From: an uncultured Bacillaceae bacterium | GTDB lineage: Bacteria; Bacillota; Bacilli; Bacillales; Amphibacillaceae | Reading direction: 5' to 3' | Length of the DNA stretch: 64,000 nucleotides | Assembly (NCBI GenBank): GCA_937925695.1 | Contig: CALAMD010000055.1 | Coordinates: 62,001-126,000 of the forward strand | The notes under the pieces: model-generated | Databases searched by the model: none | Told to the model about the DNA's origin: nothing | The model's input: only the letters and a program-made list of their open reading frames with translations | In this document: positions 17,613 to 25,793 of the stretch, one piece after another | How the letters are laid out: each line of letters begins with the position of its first letter | How positions within the stretch are numbered: the first letter of the stretch is position 1 | Made by a program: the position numbers and the translations under genes

Positions 17613-18920
17613 ATGCTGTTTGATCACCACCCGTTTACAGTTAATGAAAACGGGCATTTAGAAATAGGAAATGTCGATACAATCTATTTAGCTCGTAAGT
17701 ATGGCACTCCTTTGTATGTTTATGATGTTTCATTGATCCGGAAAAATTGCCGATCATTTGTTGATGCATTTAAAGCGTTAAACGTAAAAGCTCAAGTTGC
17801 ATATGCAAGTAAAGCTTTCTCATCGATTGCTATTTTGCAAGTCGTCAATCAAGAAAATTTGAGCTTAGATGTTGTGTCTGAAGGAGAATTATATACGGCT
17901 TTACGAGCTGGTTTTCCCACTGAGAAAATTCATTTTCATGGAAACAATAAGACTGAAAGTGAATTAAAAATGGCAATTGAGCACAAAATTGGTTGTATCG
18001 TTATTGATAATTTTTATGAAATTGATTTATTAGATCGTTTATTAAGAGAATCCGACCAATCGATGGACGTGTTAATTCGGGTAACACCTGGCATTGAAGC
18101 CAATACCCATGAATATATTATGACAGGTAATGAAGATTCAAAATTTGGTTTTAGCTTGAGTAATGGACAAGCCGATCGGGCCTTTCAAAGATTGAAAAAC
18201 CACCCGTATCTAAAGTTTAAAGGACTGCATGCCCATATCGGTTCACAAATTTTTGAAACAGAAGCCTTCTTACAAACAAACAAGCTATTGTTTAGTAAAA
18301 TTGCCGAATGGCATGCTTCAGATCAATACATTCCTGAAGTTTTAAATCTAGGTGGTGGATTTGGCATCCAATATACAAAAGAAGATCGTCCACTTCCACA
18401 CGAGGAATTTATTAAGAAAATCGTCGCTGCTGTTAAAGAAGAAGTAGAAAAGTTGGCGATTCCGATGCCAGAGATATGGATTGAACCGGGTCGTTCCATT
18501 GTTGGAAATGCTGGTATTACTCTATATACGATCGGTTCTCAAAAGGATATACCAGGCATTCGGAAGTATATTTCCGTAGACGGTGGTATGACCGACAATT
18601 TACGTCCAGCCTTATATAACGCTATTTACGAAGGTGTCATTGCCAATAAAGCAAACGAACAAGCGATAGAGGAAGTTTCGATTGCTGGAAAATGTTGTGA
18701 ATCTGGTGATATGCTCATATGGGATTTACCAGTTCCACAGATTGAAGCGGGTGACATATTAGCTGTCTTTTCAACAGGTGCCTATGGTTACTCGATGGCA
18801 AACCATTATAATCGTATTCCCAAACCAGCAGTCGTCTTTGTTGAAAATGGTAAAGATCAATTGGTGGTCAAAAGAGAGTCCTATAAAGATGTTGTCCAAC
18901 ATGATTTATCATATGAATGA
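17613..18920 (+). CDS. lysA: Diaminopimelate decarboxylase
   Basis: LysA makes L-lysine from meso-diaminopimelate, the last lysine step. The 435-residue enzyme is a fold-type III PLP decarboxylase: the cofactor lysine lies in VAYASKAFS near residue 67, the phosphate-binding glycine loop is LNLGGGFGIQY near residue 248, and CCESGDML near residue 362 supplies the active-site Cys-Glu-Ser of the partner subunit. AAGGGGAAGGGG precedes the ATG. The location after spoVAF matches Bacillus. No lysine riboswitch was recognised upstream. Confidence 0.96.
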   Translation: MLFDHHPFTVNENGHLEIGNVDTIYLARKYGTPLYVYDVSLIRKNCRSFVDAFKALNVKAQVAYASKAFSSIAILQVVNQENLSLDVVSEGELYTALRAGFPTEKIHFHGNNKTESELKMAIEHKIGCIVIDNFYEIDLLDRLLRESDQSMDVLIRVTPGIEANTHEYIMTGNEDSKFGFSLSNGQADRAFQRLKNHPYLKFKGLHAHIGSQIFETEAFLQTNKLLFSKIAEWHASDQYIPEVLNLGGGFGIQYTKEDRPLPHEEFIKKIVAAVKEEVEKLAIPMPEIWIEPGRSIVGNAGITLYTIGSQKDIPGIRKYISVDGGMTDNLRPALYNAIYEGVIANKANEQAIEEVSIAGKCCESGDMLIWDLPVPQIEAGDILAVFSTGAYGYSMANHYNRIPKPAVVFVENGKDQLVVKRESYKDVVQHDLSYE

Positions 18921-19005
18921 TATTAAACGTGCTAATCTTTTAAAACGCTAGCAGAAGTGTTAAAATATTCAATAACGAGAATGATCTAGGTAAAGGAGTA
19001 CAATA

Positions 19006-19440
19006 ATGAGTAAAACAGGATATATTTTAATGGAAAATGGTCATAAAATAGAATTTGAATTATTTCCAAATGAAGCACCAAACACAGTAGCAAATTTCAC
19101 CAAGTTAATTGAGGAGAAATTCTACGATGGATTAACATTTCATCGTGTTATTCCAGGATTTGTCAGTCAAGGTGGCTGTCCGATTGGAAATGGTACCGGG
19201 TCATCTGGCACAACGATTAAATGTGAGACAGATGGAAATCCACATCGACACATTGAAGGAGCTATTTCAATGGCCCATGCTGGTAAAGATACGGGTAGTT
19301 GTCAATTTTTTATCGTGCACGAACCACAACCACATTTAGATGGTGTTCATACCGTGTTTGGTCAAGTTACATCTGGTATGGAATATGTCAAAGCCATGTC
19401 TAACGGCGATGTGATGGAAAAAATAAGATTGAACGACTAA
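19006..19440 (+). CDS. ppiB: Peptidyl-prolyl cis-trans isomerase (cyclophilin)
   Basis: PpiB (144 residues) speeds proline isomerisation in cytoplasmic protein folding. Cyclophilin motifs are [14 protein letters not shown] near residue 45, the GAISMAHAG segment near residue 85, [22 protein letters not shown] near residue 100. The ATG follows AAGGAG. Length matches bacterial single-domain cyclophilins. The next gene begins within ten bases. Confidence 0.95.
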   Translation: MSKTGYILMENGHKIEFELFPNEAPNTVANFTKLIEEKFYDGLTFHRVIPGFVSQGGCPIGNGTGSSGTTIKCETDGNPHRHIEGAISMAHAGKDTGSCQFFIVHEPQPHLDGVHTVFGQVTSGMEYVKAMSNGDVMEKIRLND

Positions 19441-19446
19441 ATTCGT

Positions 19447-19914
19447 TTGTCCGAAATGATGGATCTATTTCTTACACTTTGCTTTTTATTGTTTGTCATG
19501 TCCACCTTAGGAACTTTGATACATGAAAGTGGTCATGTGCTAGGTGCCATGTTCGTAAGAGCAGACAATATTCATTTATCAATCGGCTTAGGGAAACCGT
19601 TAACGACCTTCTCTTTTAAAAAATTACACATAACAGTGCATCGATTATTCTTCTTAGGAGGATCTGTGAAAAGTGAACGATATCCTCCTTTTCGCAAATT
19701 GGAATTGTTTTGTGTCACAGTTTTAGGTTCGATCAACAACGGCTTTTTTGCATTACTATTTTATTTTTTAAACGAAGTCCATTATAATAACTATATACAA
19801 TTCTTATGTATATTTAATCTATGGTTGATGATTGTTAACTTACTGCCTTTTAAACTAAAGGAAAAGCAGTCTGATGGTTATACATTGTTAAAAATGATCA
19901 TACGTAATAAGTAA
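19447..19914 (+). CDS. Small membrane protein with M50-type metalloprotease motifs
   Basis: I do not recognise a named homologue. The 155-residue protein has a hydrophobic helix at residues 6-24 ending in the zinc motif HESGH (residues 27-31, HEXXH), two more hydrophobic helices at about 95-112 and 117-135, and then NLLPF with DGYTLLK some ten residues later. HEXXH in a membrane helix plus an NXXP...DG element is the pattern of M50 (site-2 protease) enzymes, here in a very short form with no PDZ domain. The start may be TTG at 19447 or ATG at 19456; neither has a clear ribosome binding site, so it may be translated by coupling to ppiB. Protease activity is inference. Confidence 0.65.
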   Translation: MSEMMDLFLTLCFLLFVMSTLGTLIHESGHVLGAMFVRADNIHLSIGLGKPLTTFSFKKLHITVHRLFFLGGSVKSERYPPFRKLELFCVTVLGSINNGFFALLFYFLNEVHYNNYIQFLCIFNLWLMIVNLLPFKLKEKQSDGYTLLKMIIRNK

Positions 19915-20014
19915 TAGATTTAGGTCGATGATCACTTAAAACTGAAGCTAAAGCGAATATGGAAGAAAAACATTGTACTTATATGTGAAGTAATTTATAA
20001 AATGAGGGGTTTTC

Positions 20015-20398
20015 ATGTTAATTCGATATAAAAAAGATCTTCAAAAAATTGCCATGGGCTTATTGTCATTTATGCCTGAACTAAAAGAAATTAAGGTTCT
20101 ACAGCAAACGATCAATGAGTACGAGAAAAATGCCAATTGGCATTTATATTTATGGCGTGATGAAGATATTCTAGGTGTCATCGGTGTGAGGATAGAAAAT
20201 AATGAGGATGCAGTTATTCAACACATATCCGTTAATCCGTCCCATAGAAATCTTGGGATAGGTAGAAAAATGGTTGAAGAAATCCAAAAAATGTTTCAAG
20301 GAAAACTAACGGTAACACCCGATGGCTCAACCGAAGAATTTTTTAACAAATGTTTGCAAAATGATGAAGAAAAAGAGCAACAAGCGAATAATGAATAA
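20015..20398 (+). CDS. ribT: GNAT family acetyltransferase RibT
   Basis: This 127-residue protein is a small N-acetyltransferase. The acetyl-CoA site is QHISVNPSHRNLGIGRKMVEEI near residue 70, with the R/Q-X-X-G-X-G/A pattern. Sequence features and length fit RibT, the last gene of the riboflavin operon in B. subtilis, whose substrate is not settled. Here no ribD, ribE, ribAB or ribH and no FMN riboswitch is present; it stands alone behind GAGGGG. A terminator follows four bases after the stop. Confidence 0.75.
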   Translation: MLIRYKKDLQKIAMGLLSFMPELKEIKVLQQTINEYEKNANWHLYLWRDEDILGVIGVRIENNEDAVIQHISVNPSHRNLGIGRKMVEEIQKMFQGKLTVTPDGSTEEFFNKCLQNDEEKEQQANNE

Positions 20399-20401
20399 AA
20401 A

Positions 20402-20430
20402 ACCAGCCCGATAATTGGGCTGATTTTTAT
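20402..20430 (+). terminator. Terminator after ribT
   Basis: CAGCCC and GGGCTG pair around a seven-base loop, followed by ATTTTTATT. It also lies downstream of the minus-strand gene at 20484-20573, so it may serve as a two-way terminator. Confidence 0.75.
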
Positions 20431-20483
20431 TCAATGATCAACCATAGATGCTGATCCATCTATAACCTCTGTATGTTCACTTG

Positions 20484-20573
20484 TTATAGCCAAGCAGCAC
20501 CAACAATGATTAACAAAATGAATAGTACGACGATTAAGGCAAAACCACCACCATAAGAATAACTACCACTCAT
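20484..20573 (-). CDS. YjcZ family sporulation small protein
   Basis: A 29-residue reading frame on the minus strand begins at ATG 20571-20573 and has AGAGGAGG about seven bases upstream. The peptide opens with MSGSYSYGGGFALIVVLF and continues as one hydrophobic helix ending in AAWL. This is the pattern of the YjcZ/SscA family of tiny spore membrane or coat-assembly proteins: short Gly/Tyr-rich head and a single hydrophobic segment. A sigma-K-like promoter lies upstream on the same strand. It faces ribT tail to tail. Function beyond sporulation is unknown. Confidence 0.85.
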   Translation of the reverse strand: MSGSYSYGGGFALIVVLFILLIIVGAAWL

Positions 20574-20621
20574 CGCAAAAAACCTCCTCTTAATCAACTT
20601 TTATTAGCTTTCTTACAATAA

Positions 20622-20649
20622 TAACTTATGTTACCGATAATTAACGTGT
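20622..20649 (-). promoter_or_regulatory. Possible sigma-K promoter of the YjcZ-type gene
   Basis: On the minus strand, CATAAGTTA (20622-20630) fits the sigma-K -10 CATANNNTA exactly and an AC core (-35) stands 17 bases upstream at 20648-20649. The start of the small gene is about 50 bases downstream. The sigma-K -35 is short, so chance is possible. Confidence 0.4.
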
Positions 20650-20705
20650 ATAGGCGTTTATACAAGGATTGGCTTTTTACTTAAAAATTGAAGGGAAGAA
20701 CGCTA

Positions 20706-21440
20706 ATGAATCAGGCTTACCAAGTTAAAATTGATATGTTTGAAGGTCCGCTTGATTTATTATTACATCTAATCAATCAATATGAGATTGATATTTATGA
20801 TATACCAGTAGCTCAAATCACTGATCAATATTTAGATTACATCCATCAAATGGAACGTTTAGAATTAAATATTGCAAGTGAATACTTAGTTATGGCTGCT
20901 ACATTGTTGGCATTAAAAAGCCAAATGCTGTTGCCAAGGCAAGAAATAGATGAGGACATTGATGAATATGAAGAGGATCCTCGTGAAGAATTGGTCCAGC
21001 GGTTAATTACATATCAGAAATACAAAGAAGCTGCACAGCATCTTGAAGATCAGGAAAATCATGATAGGCAGATTTTTATGCGATCTCCAGTGATTTTTGA
21101 TGAATTAGATATTAAACCAGAAATCGTACCCGGTGAGGTTTCAGTATATGATATGCTTCGAGCTGTTGAAAGAATGATTGATCGTAAAAAATGGTATGAG
21201 CCACTAACATCTAAAATAGAGCGTAATGAAATCCCCATTGAAGACCGGATGGAAGAAATGATCGATATTGTAAAAGAAGCTAAAGATGGAGTTTTATTTG
21301 ATAAATTATTCGTTTATCCAACAAAATCTCATATTGTTGTAACATTTCTAGCTTTATTAGAATTAATGAAAAATAATGTTGTATACTGTAAACAAGAAAG
21401 TCATTTTGATGATTTGTACGTGTTTTATTATCATCATTAA
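20706..21440 (+). CDS. scpA: Segregation and condensation protein A
   Basis: ScpA (244 residues) is the kleisin that bridges the Smc heads and, with ScpB, forms the condensin that organises and segregates the chromosome. The N-terminal signature FEGPLDLLLHLI is at residues 11-22, followed by IDIYDIPVAQIT; a winged-helix C-terminal domain ends with LALLELMKNN. ATG at 20706 is preferred because GAAGGGAAG precedes it; an in-frame TTG at 20688 lies inside that site. The stop overlaps a possible upstream ATG of scpB. Confidence 0.95.
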   Translation: MNQAYQVKIDMFEGPLDLLLHLINQYEIDIYDIPVAQITDQYLDYIHQMERLELNIASEYLVMAATLLALKSQMLLPRQEIDEDIDEYEEDPREELVQRLITYQKYKEAAQHLEDQENHDRQIFMRSPVIFDELDIKPEIVPGEVSVYDMLRAVERMIDRKKWYEPLTSKIERNEIPIEDRMEEMIDIVKEAKDGVLFDKLFVYPTKSHIVVTFLALLELMKNNVVYCKQESHFDDLYVFYYHH

Positions 21441-21466
21441 TGTTCAGTGAATTTGGGGGCAAGGCA

Positions 21467-22090
21467 ATGGATCGTGCAGAAATAAAAGCAATCATCGAAG
21501 GATTACTCTTTGCTTGTGGTGATGATGGTATCACTGCATCCGCAATAGCTCATGTATTGGATATCAACGTTACTTCAGTCGAACATCTATTAGAGGAATT
21601 ATCCTTTGATTATGAACATACGGCAAGAGGCATCATGATCATGAAATCTCAAGCAAGCTACTTTTTAACGACAAAACCTGAGCATAGCGATTATTATAAA
21701 AAACTACTGGCAACACCGATTAGAAACAAGTTATCCCAAGCAGCTTTAGAAACGTTAGCGATTATCGCCTATGAACAGCCAATTACGAGAGTTGAAATTG
21801 ATGATATTCGTGGGGTTAATAGTGATCGGCCAATCCGCACTTTATTAGCTCGTTCACTCATTGAAGAAGTTGGTAGAAAAGATACGGTCGGACGCCCGAT
21901 CCTTTACGGAACTACTAAAGAGTTTTTAACTTACTTTGGTTTGACCTCGTTAGAAGAGCTACCGCCACTACCTGAATCTGTTGATAAAGAAGAGATAGAA
22001 GAAGAAGCAACTTTATTGTATGAACAATTTCAAGAACTTGAAGAAGAACGATCAACAAAAGAACCTAGCAGTTCTAATGGATCATTGTAA
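21467..22090 (+). CDS. scpB: Segregation and condensation protein B
   Basis: ScpB (207 residues) dimerises and binds ScpA in the Smc condensin. It has two winged-helix domains; recognisable segments are ALETLAIIAYEQPITRVEID and DDIRGVNSDRPIRTLLARSLIEEVG in the second, and PILYGTTKEFLTYFGL near residue 145. ATG at 21467 has TTGGGGGCAAGG before it; an in-frame ATG at 21440 overlaps the scpA stop and lacks a site. The acidic C-terminal tail of about 40 residues is usual in the family. Confidence 0.94.
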   Translation: MDRAEIKAIIEGLLFACGDDGITASAIAHVLDINVTSVEHLLEELSFDYEHTARGIMIMKSQASYFLTTKPEHSDYYKKLLATPIRNKLSQAALETLAIIAYEQPITRVEIDDIRGVNSDRPIRTLLARSLIEEVGRKDTVGRPILYGTTKEFLTYFGLTSLEELPPLPESVDKEEIEEEATLLYEQFQELEEERSTKEPSSSNGSL

Positions 22091-22130
22091 TATAATTATT
22101 GATATTCGTTTCACTGTTTTGTTAATTTAA

Positions 22131-22158
22131 TCATAACACGCACCATCATGCATAAAAT
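22131..22158 (+). promoter_or_regulatory. Possible sigma-E promoter of dacB-spmAB
   Basis: CATAAAAT (22151-22158) matches seven of eight positions of the sigma-E -10 CATACAMT. TCATAAC (22131-22137) matches five of seven of the -35 KMATATT, but the 13-base spacer is slightly short. dacB-spmA-spmB is a sigma-E operon in B. subtilis. Confidence 0.35.
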
Positions 22159-22186
22159 GTATCGACTGATACTTTGGGAGGCATAG

Positions 22187-23143
22187 ATGATGCGTGTTTT
22201 TTTGTTTGTTATGTTGATGATTATTTCGATATGTATTTCACCTTCAAAAGAGGGACAAGCCAGTATCGATGTGTCAGCGAACAATGCCGTGTTAATTGAA
22301 CTTAATACCGGGGAAATATTATTTGAAAAACAAGCCCATGAAATCCAATCGATCGCAAGTATCACTAAATTGATGACTGCGATTATTGCCATTGAATCTA
22401 ATAAAATGGACGAAGAGGCAGTAACAAGTAGGAGAGCGATTTACACCGAAGGGTCATCAATTTATTTAGAACAGGGCGAAAAAATGACCATTAGAGATTT
22501 AGTATATGGTTTAATGCTTAGATCAGGAAATGATGCCGCTGTTGCTATAAGTGAACATATCGGTGGAAGTGTTGAAGGTTTTGTCTATTTAATGAATGAA
22601 AAAGCAAGTTGGTTGGGGATGACTAGGACAAACTTTACTAATCCCCATGGCCTTGAAGATGATAATCACTATTCAACGGCCTATGATATGGCATTATTAA
22701 TGCGCTATGCAATGAATAACCCTCAATTTGTAGAGATTTCTGGCACAACTGCTTATCGGTCTGACAAAAGATCTTATTCATGGTTCAATAAAAACAAATT
22801 ACTTACTAAATTATATGAATTCTGTACCGGTGGGAAAACAGGATATACTCGTAAAGCAGGACGAACCCTTGTTTCAAGTGCAGCAAAGAATGGTCATCAT
22901 TTAATTGCAGTTACTTTAAATGCTCCGAATGACTGGAATGATCACATTAATATGTTCGAATGGGGTTTTAATTATCTCGATGAACGAACATTTGAAGAAA
23001 TCCAAACAGAAGAAGAATTATATGAATTTCCTTTTATGAGTGAATCTGTAAAAGTACCTGTCTTTGATGCAGACGAGCCTAAGAAAACAGATATTCTCTC
23101 ATTATTACCAAGCATCATTAAAAGAATGTTAGGAATGATGTAG
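22187..23143 (+). CDS. dacB: Sporulation D-alanyl-D-alanine carboxypeptidase DacB
   Basis: DacB (PBP5*) controls cross-linking of the spore cortex. The 318-residue protein has a signal peptide (residues 1-25) and the S11 peptidase motifs: SITKL near residue 60, RSGNDAAVA near residue 112 and GGKTGYT near residue 215. Only some 60 residues remain after the catalytic domain, fewer than in DacF (12054-13232), so a full PBP5 C-terminal beta domain seems to be missing. spmA starts one base after its stop. The position before spmA-spmB identifies it. Confidence 0.9.
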   Translation: MMRVFLFVMLMIISICISPSKEGQASIDVSANNAVLIELNTGEILFEKQAHEIQSIASITKLMTAIIAIESNKMDEEAVTSRRAIYTEGSSIYLEQGEKMTIRDLVYGLMLRSGNDAAVAISEHIGGSVEGFVYLMNEKASWLGMTRTNFTNPHGLEDDNHYSTAYDMALLMRYAMNNPQFVEISGTTAYRSDKRSYSWFNKNKLLTKLYEFCTGGKTGYTRKAGRTLVSSAAKNGHHLIAVTLNAPNDWNDHINMFEWGFNYLDERTFEEIQTEEELYEFPFMSESVKVPVFDADEPKKTDILSLLPSIIKRMLGMM

Positions 23144-23144
23144 T

Positions 23145-23732
23145 ATGGTAAACATAATTTGGGCATGTATGGCCATCATTGGCATCATTTATGCCATGTT
23201 TAATGGAACCATGGAGGAAGTAAACAAAGCGGTTTTTGAAAGTGCTCAAGAAGCAGTGACACTATCTATTGCATTGATGAGTATTTTAGTATTTTGGCTT
23301 GGGATTATGAAAGTAGCAGAGGCAGCCAAAATCTTAAAGGCCCTGTCATCATTGTTTAAACCAATTATTACCAAGTTATTTCCGGAGATTCCTCCTCAAC
23401 ATCCCGCAATCGGCTATATATTAGCTAATTTTACAGCCAATATGTTTGGGTTGGGAAACGCTGCGACACCAATGGGGATTAAAGCCATGGAGGAAATGAA
23501 ACAACTAAGTGGATCTAAGGAAGCTAGTAGATCGATGATTACATTTTTAGCGCTCAATACCTCTGGTTTAACGCTAATTCCAACAACAGTCATTGCGATT
23601 AGGATGCAATTTAAATCCTTAGCACCAACAGAAATTGTTGGCACAACAATTCTTGCCTCACTTATTTCTTTGACAGGTGCCATTATTGTTGATCGTATTT
23701 GTTATCACATCGACAAACGAAAACATCAATAA
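23145..23732 (+). CDS. spmA: Spore maturation protein A
   Basis: SpmA (195 residues) is a nucleoside-recognition (Gate) domain membrane protein; with SpmB it is needed for normal spore core dehydration. Hydrophobic helices lie at about 3-20, 38-60, 85-105, 130-150 and 160-182. The segment GLGNAATPMGIKAMEEM near residue 103 is a family signature. It begins one base after dacB, and spmB follows after 20 bases. Confidence 0.93.
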   Translation: MVNIIWACMAIIGIIYAMFNGTMEEVNKAVFESAQEAVTLSIALMSILVFWLGIMKVAEAAKILKALSSLFKPIITKLFPEIPPQHPAIGYILANFTANMFGLGNAATPMGIKAMEEMKQLSGSKEASRSMITFLALNTSGLTLIPTTVIAIRMQFKSLAPTEIVGTTILASLISLTGAIIVDRICYHIDKRKHQ

Positions 23733-23752
23733 CATAATCGAGGATGATAGTT

Positions 23753-24283
23753 ATGGCGATTATTTCACTGATTAGTACATGGTTTATTCCATGTTTTATT
23801 TTACTCGTCTTGTTACTTGCAACAGGGAAGAAACTGCCAACCTATGAATTGTTTGTTGAAGGGGGGAAGGAAGGGGTAAAAATGGCCTTTTCTTTACTTC
23901 CTTTTTTACTAGGTATGCTCGTTTCAATTACAATTTTAAGAAGTTCAGGCTTCATAGACGCTTTTATTCAAGTCATTTCACCGATATTGTCATTTTTCGG
24001 GATTCCCCCAGATATTGTTCCGCTAGCGTTGATTAGACCGATTTCAGGAACAGCTGCTTTAGGGATGACAACTGAACTCATTAGTACCCATGGACCGGAT
24101 TCATTTATTGGACGATTGGCTTCAACGATGCAAGGAAGCACAGACACAACTTTATACATATTGACGATTTATTTTGGTGCCGTGCAAATTAAAAAAATGC
24201 GTTACGCCTTAAAAGTTGGACTAGTTGCTGACTTGATTGGTATAATGGCTTCAATAATAATCGTTACAATAATTTTCAGTTAA
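23753..24283 (+). CDS. spmB: Spore maturation protein B
   Basis: SpmB (176 residues) pairs with SpmA in spore dehydration. It is hydrophobic throughout and carries the Gate-domain segments KEGVKMAFSLLPFLLGML near residue 38 and ALIRPISGTAALGMTTELI near residue 88, followed by STMQGSTDTTLYILTIYFG. The ATG at 23753 has CGAGGA eight bases upstream; the ATG at 23744 overlaps that site. It ends the dacB-spmA-spmB operon. Confidence 0.93.
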   Translation: MAIISLISTWFIPCFILLVLLLATGKKLPTYELFVEGGKEGVKMAFSLLPFLLGMLVSITILRSSGFIDAFIQVISPILSFFGIPPDIVPLALIRPISGTAALGMTTELISTHGPDSFIGRLASTMQGSTDTTLYILTIYFGAVQIKKMRYALKVGLVADLIGIMASIIIVTIIFS

Positions 24284-24342
24284 GCGTTAACGAATGTTGA
24301 CGCTTATTTTATCGGAAAATACGTTAGGATATAGGTGATCTT

Positions 24343-25092
24343 ATGGGAAATGGACAAGAACGATTACAAAAAGTTATCGCCCAAAGTGGTTTAACTTCAC
24401 GAAGAAAAGCTGAACAACTCATCTTAGCTGGTAAAGTAAAAGTGAACAATAAAGTTGTGACGACCTTAGGTGTTAAAGTATCGCCACAAGATGAGATTAC
24501 GGTAAATAACATACCGATTGAAAAAGAAGAACCGGTATACTATTTATTTAATAAACCTAGGGAAGTCATCTCTAGTCTAGCAGATGATAAAGGACGAGCC
24601 GTAATAACCGATTATTTGTCTGATATCGAGGCACGGGTGTTTCCCATTGGCCGTTTGGATTATCAAACATCAGGCTTATTATTGTTAACAAATGATGGTG
24701 AGTTTGCAAATTTACTCATGCATCCTAGATACGGGGTAGAAAAAGTTTATGTAGCCAAGGTGAGAGGCGTGGCTACAAAACAAGATCTCCAACGAATGAT
24801 TAAAGGTGTTAAGGATAAAGGTGAGGTTCTCAAAGCGGTTAGGTATAAGATATTATCAGTTGATCCTAAGAAAAAATCATCAATTATCCAAATTACATTA
24901 CGAGAAGGTAAATATCGTCATATTAGACGGATGATGGAACAATTAGGCTATCCAGTGATACGACTAACTAGAGAACGCTATGGGATGTTAACACTTGATG
25001 GAGTACCATCTGGTCAATATCGTCCATTAACACCCCATGAAGTGAAACAATTAAGAAATCTAGCCCTTAAAAATGTTAAAAAGAATTCATAA
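24343..25092 (+). CDS. rluB: 23S rRNA pseudouridine synthase RluB
   Basis: RluB converts a specific uridine of 23S rRNA helix 89 to pseudouridine. The 249-residue protein has an N-terminal S4 RNA-binding domain (residues 4-60, SGLTSRRKAEQLI) and the RsuA-family catalytic domain with the aspartate in IGRLDYQTSGLLLLTNDG near residue 104, followed by KVYVAKVRG and GKYRHIRRMMEQLGYPVIRL. Location between spmB and resA is conserved in Bacillus. Confidence 0.94.
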   Translation: MGNGQERLQKVIAQSGLTSRRKAEQLILAGKVKVNNKVVTTLGVKVSPQDEITVNNIPIEKEEPVYYLFNKPREVISSLADDKGRAVITDYLSDIEARVFPIGRLDYQTSGLLLLTNDGEFANLLMHPRYGVEKVYVAKVRGVATKQDLQRMIKGVKDKGEVLKAVRYKILSVDPKKKSSIIQITLREGKYRHIRRMMEQLGYPVIRLTRERYGMLTLDGVPSGQYRPLTPHEVKQLRNLALKNVKKNS

Positions 25093-25118
25093 TTAACACT
25101 ATGCCAACATGGTAAAGG

Positions 25119-25127
25119 TGCTATAAT
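25119..25127 (+). promoter_or_regulatory. Extended -10 promoter of the resABC operon
   Basis: TGCTATAAT is a perfect extended -10 (TGNTATAAT). No good -35 hexamer lies 17 bases upstream, which extended -10 promoters tolerate. It stands 59 bases before the resA start. Confidence 0.5.
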
Positions 25128-25185
25128 AATGGAAAATAAGTCAAAATTTGCACCATCGTGAGGTCTTTTTTTAGGGGGGATGAAC

Positions 25186-25779
25186 GTGAATTTAGACGAC
25201 ATTAGAAAGAAAAAAAAGACCCGGATTAAAAAACGTTTTATTTTTCGAACATCTATTTTAGCGATACTTGTTGCGGCAATCATCTTTGCCTTAGTGACGA
25301 ATTTGACAAAGGACAAGACGATTTATCGAGTTGGAGATCATGCACCAGATTTTCGTTTAGAACAAATCAACAAATATCATCAACTTGAGACAATACAATT
25401 AAGTGATACCCATGGAAAAGGTGTCATGTTAAATTTTTGGGCCACTTATTGTGAGCCTTGTGAAAAAGAAATGCCTTATATGGAAAAATTGTATGCGGAT
25501 TATCAAGAGAAGGGTATTGAAATATTAGCGGTAAATTTAGGTGAAGCGAAATTAACCGTTGATCGTTTTATTGATAAACATCAATTAACTTTTCCTGTTC
25601 TTCATGATCGAAAAGGTCAAGTAACTGATCTATATAAAATTGGCCCAATGCCAACGACTTATTTTATTGATCCAGAAGGTAAAATTGTCGAAAAAGTTGA
25701 AGGTGCTTTAACCTTAGATCGCTTAGAAGGTTACTTTATGGAGATTCTACCGAAAGATTACGAGGTGTCATCGAAGTAG
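25186..25779 (+). CDS. resA: Thiol-disulfide oxidoreductase ResA
   Basis: ResA is a membrane-anchored thioredoxin-like protein facing outward that reduces the haem-binding cysteines of apocytochrome c. The 197-residue product has a basic N-terminus (KKKKTRIKKR), one membrane anchor at about residues 20-42 and a thioredoxin fold with the active site FWATYCEPCEKEMP near residue 84, which includes the conserved Glu. The GTG at 25186 has AGGGGGG at six bases; an ATG at 25180 touches that site. resB begins 14 bases after it. Confidence 0.93.
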   Translation: MNLDDIRKKKKTRIKKRFIFRTSILAILVAAIIFALVTNLTKDKTIYRVGDHAPDFRLEQINKYHQLETIQLSDTHGKGVMLNFWATYCEPCEKEMPYMEKLYADYQEKGIEILAVNLGEAKLTVDRFIDKHQLTFPVLHDRKGQVTDLYKIGPMPTTYFIDPEGKIVEKVEGALTLDRLEGYFMEILPKDYEVSSK

Positions 25780-25793
25780 TATGGGGGATAAAA

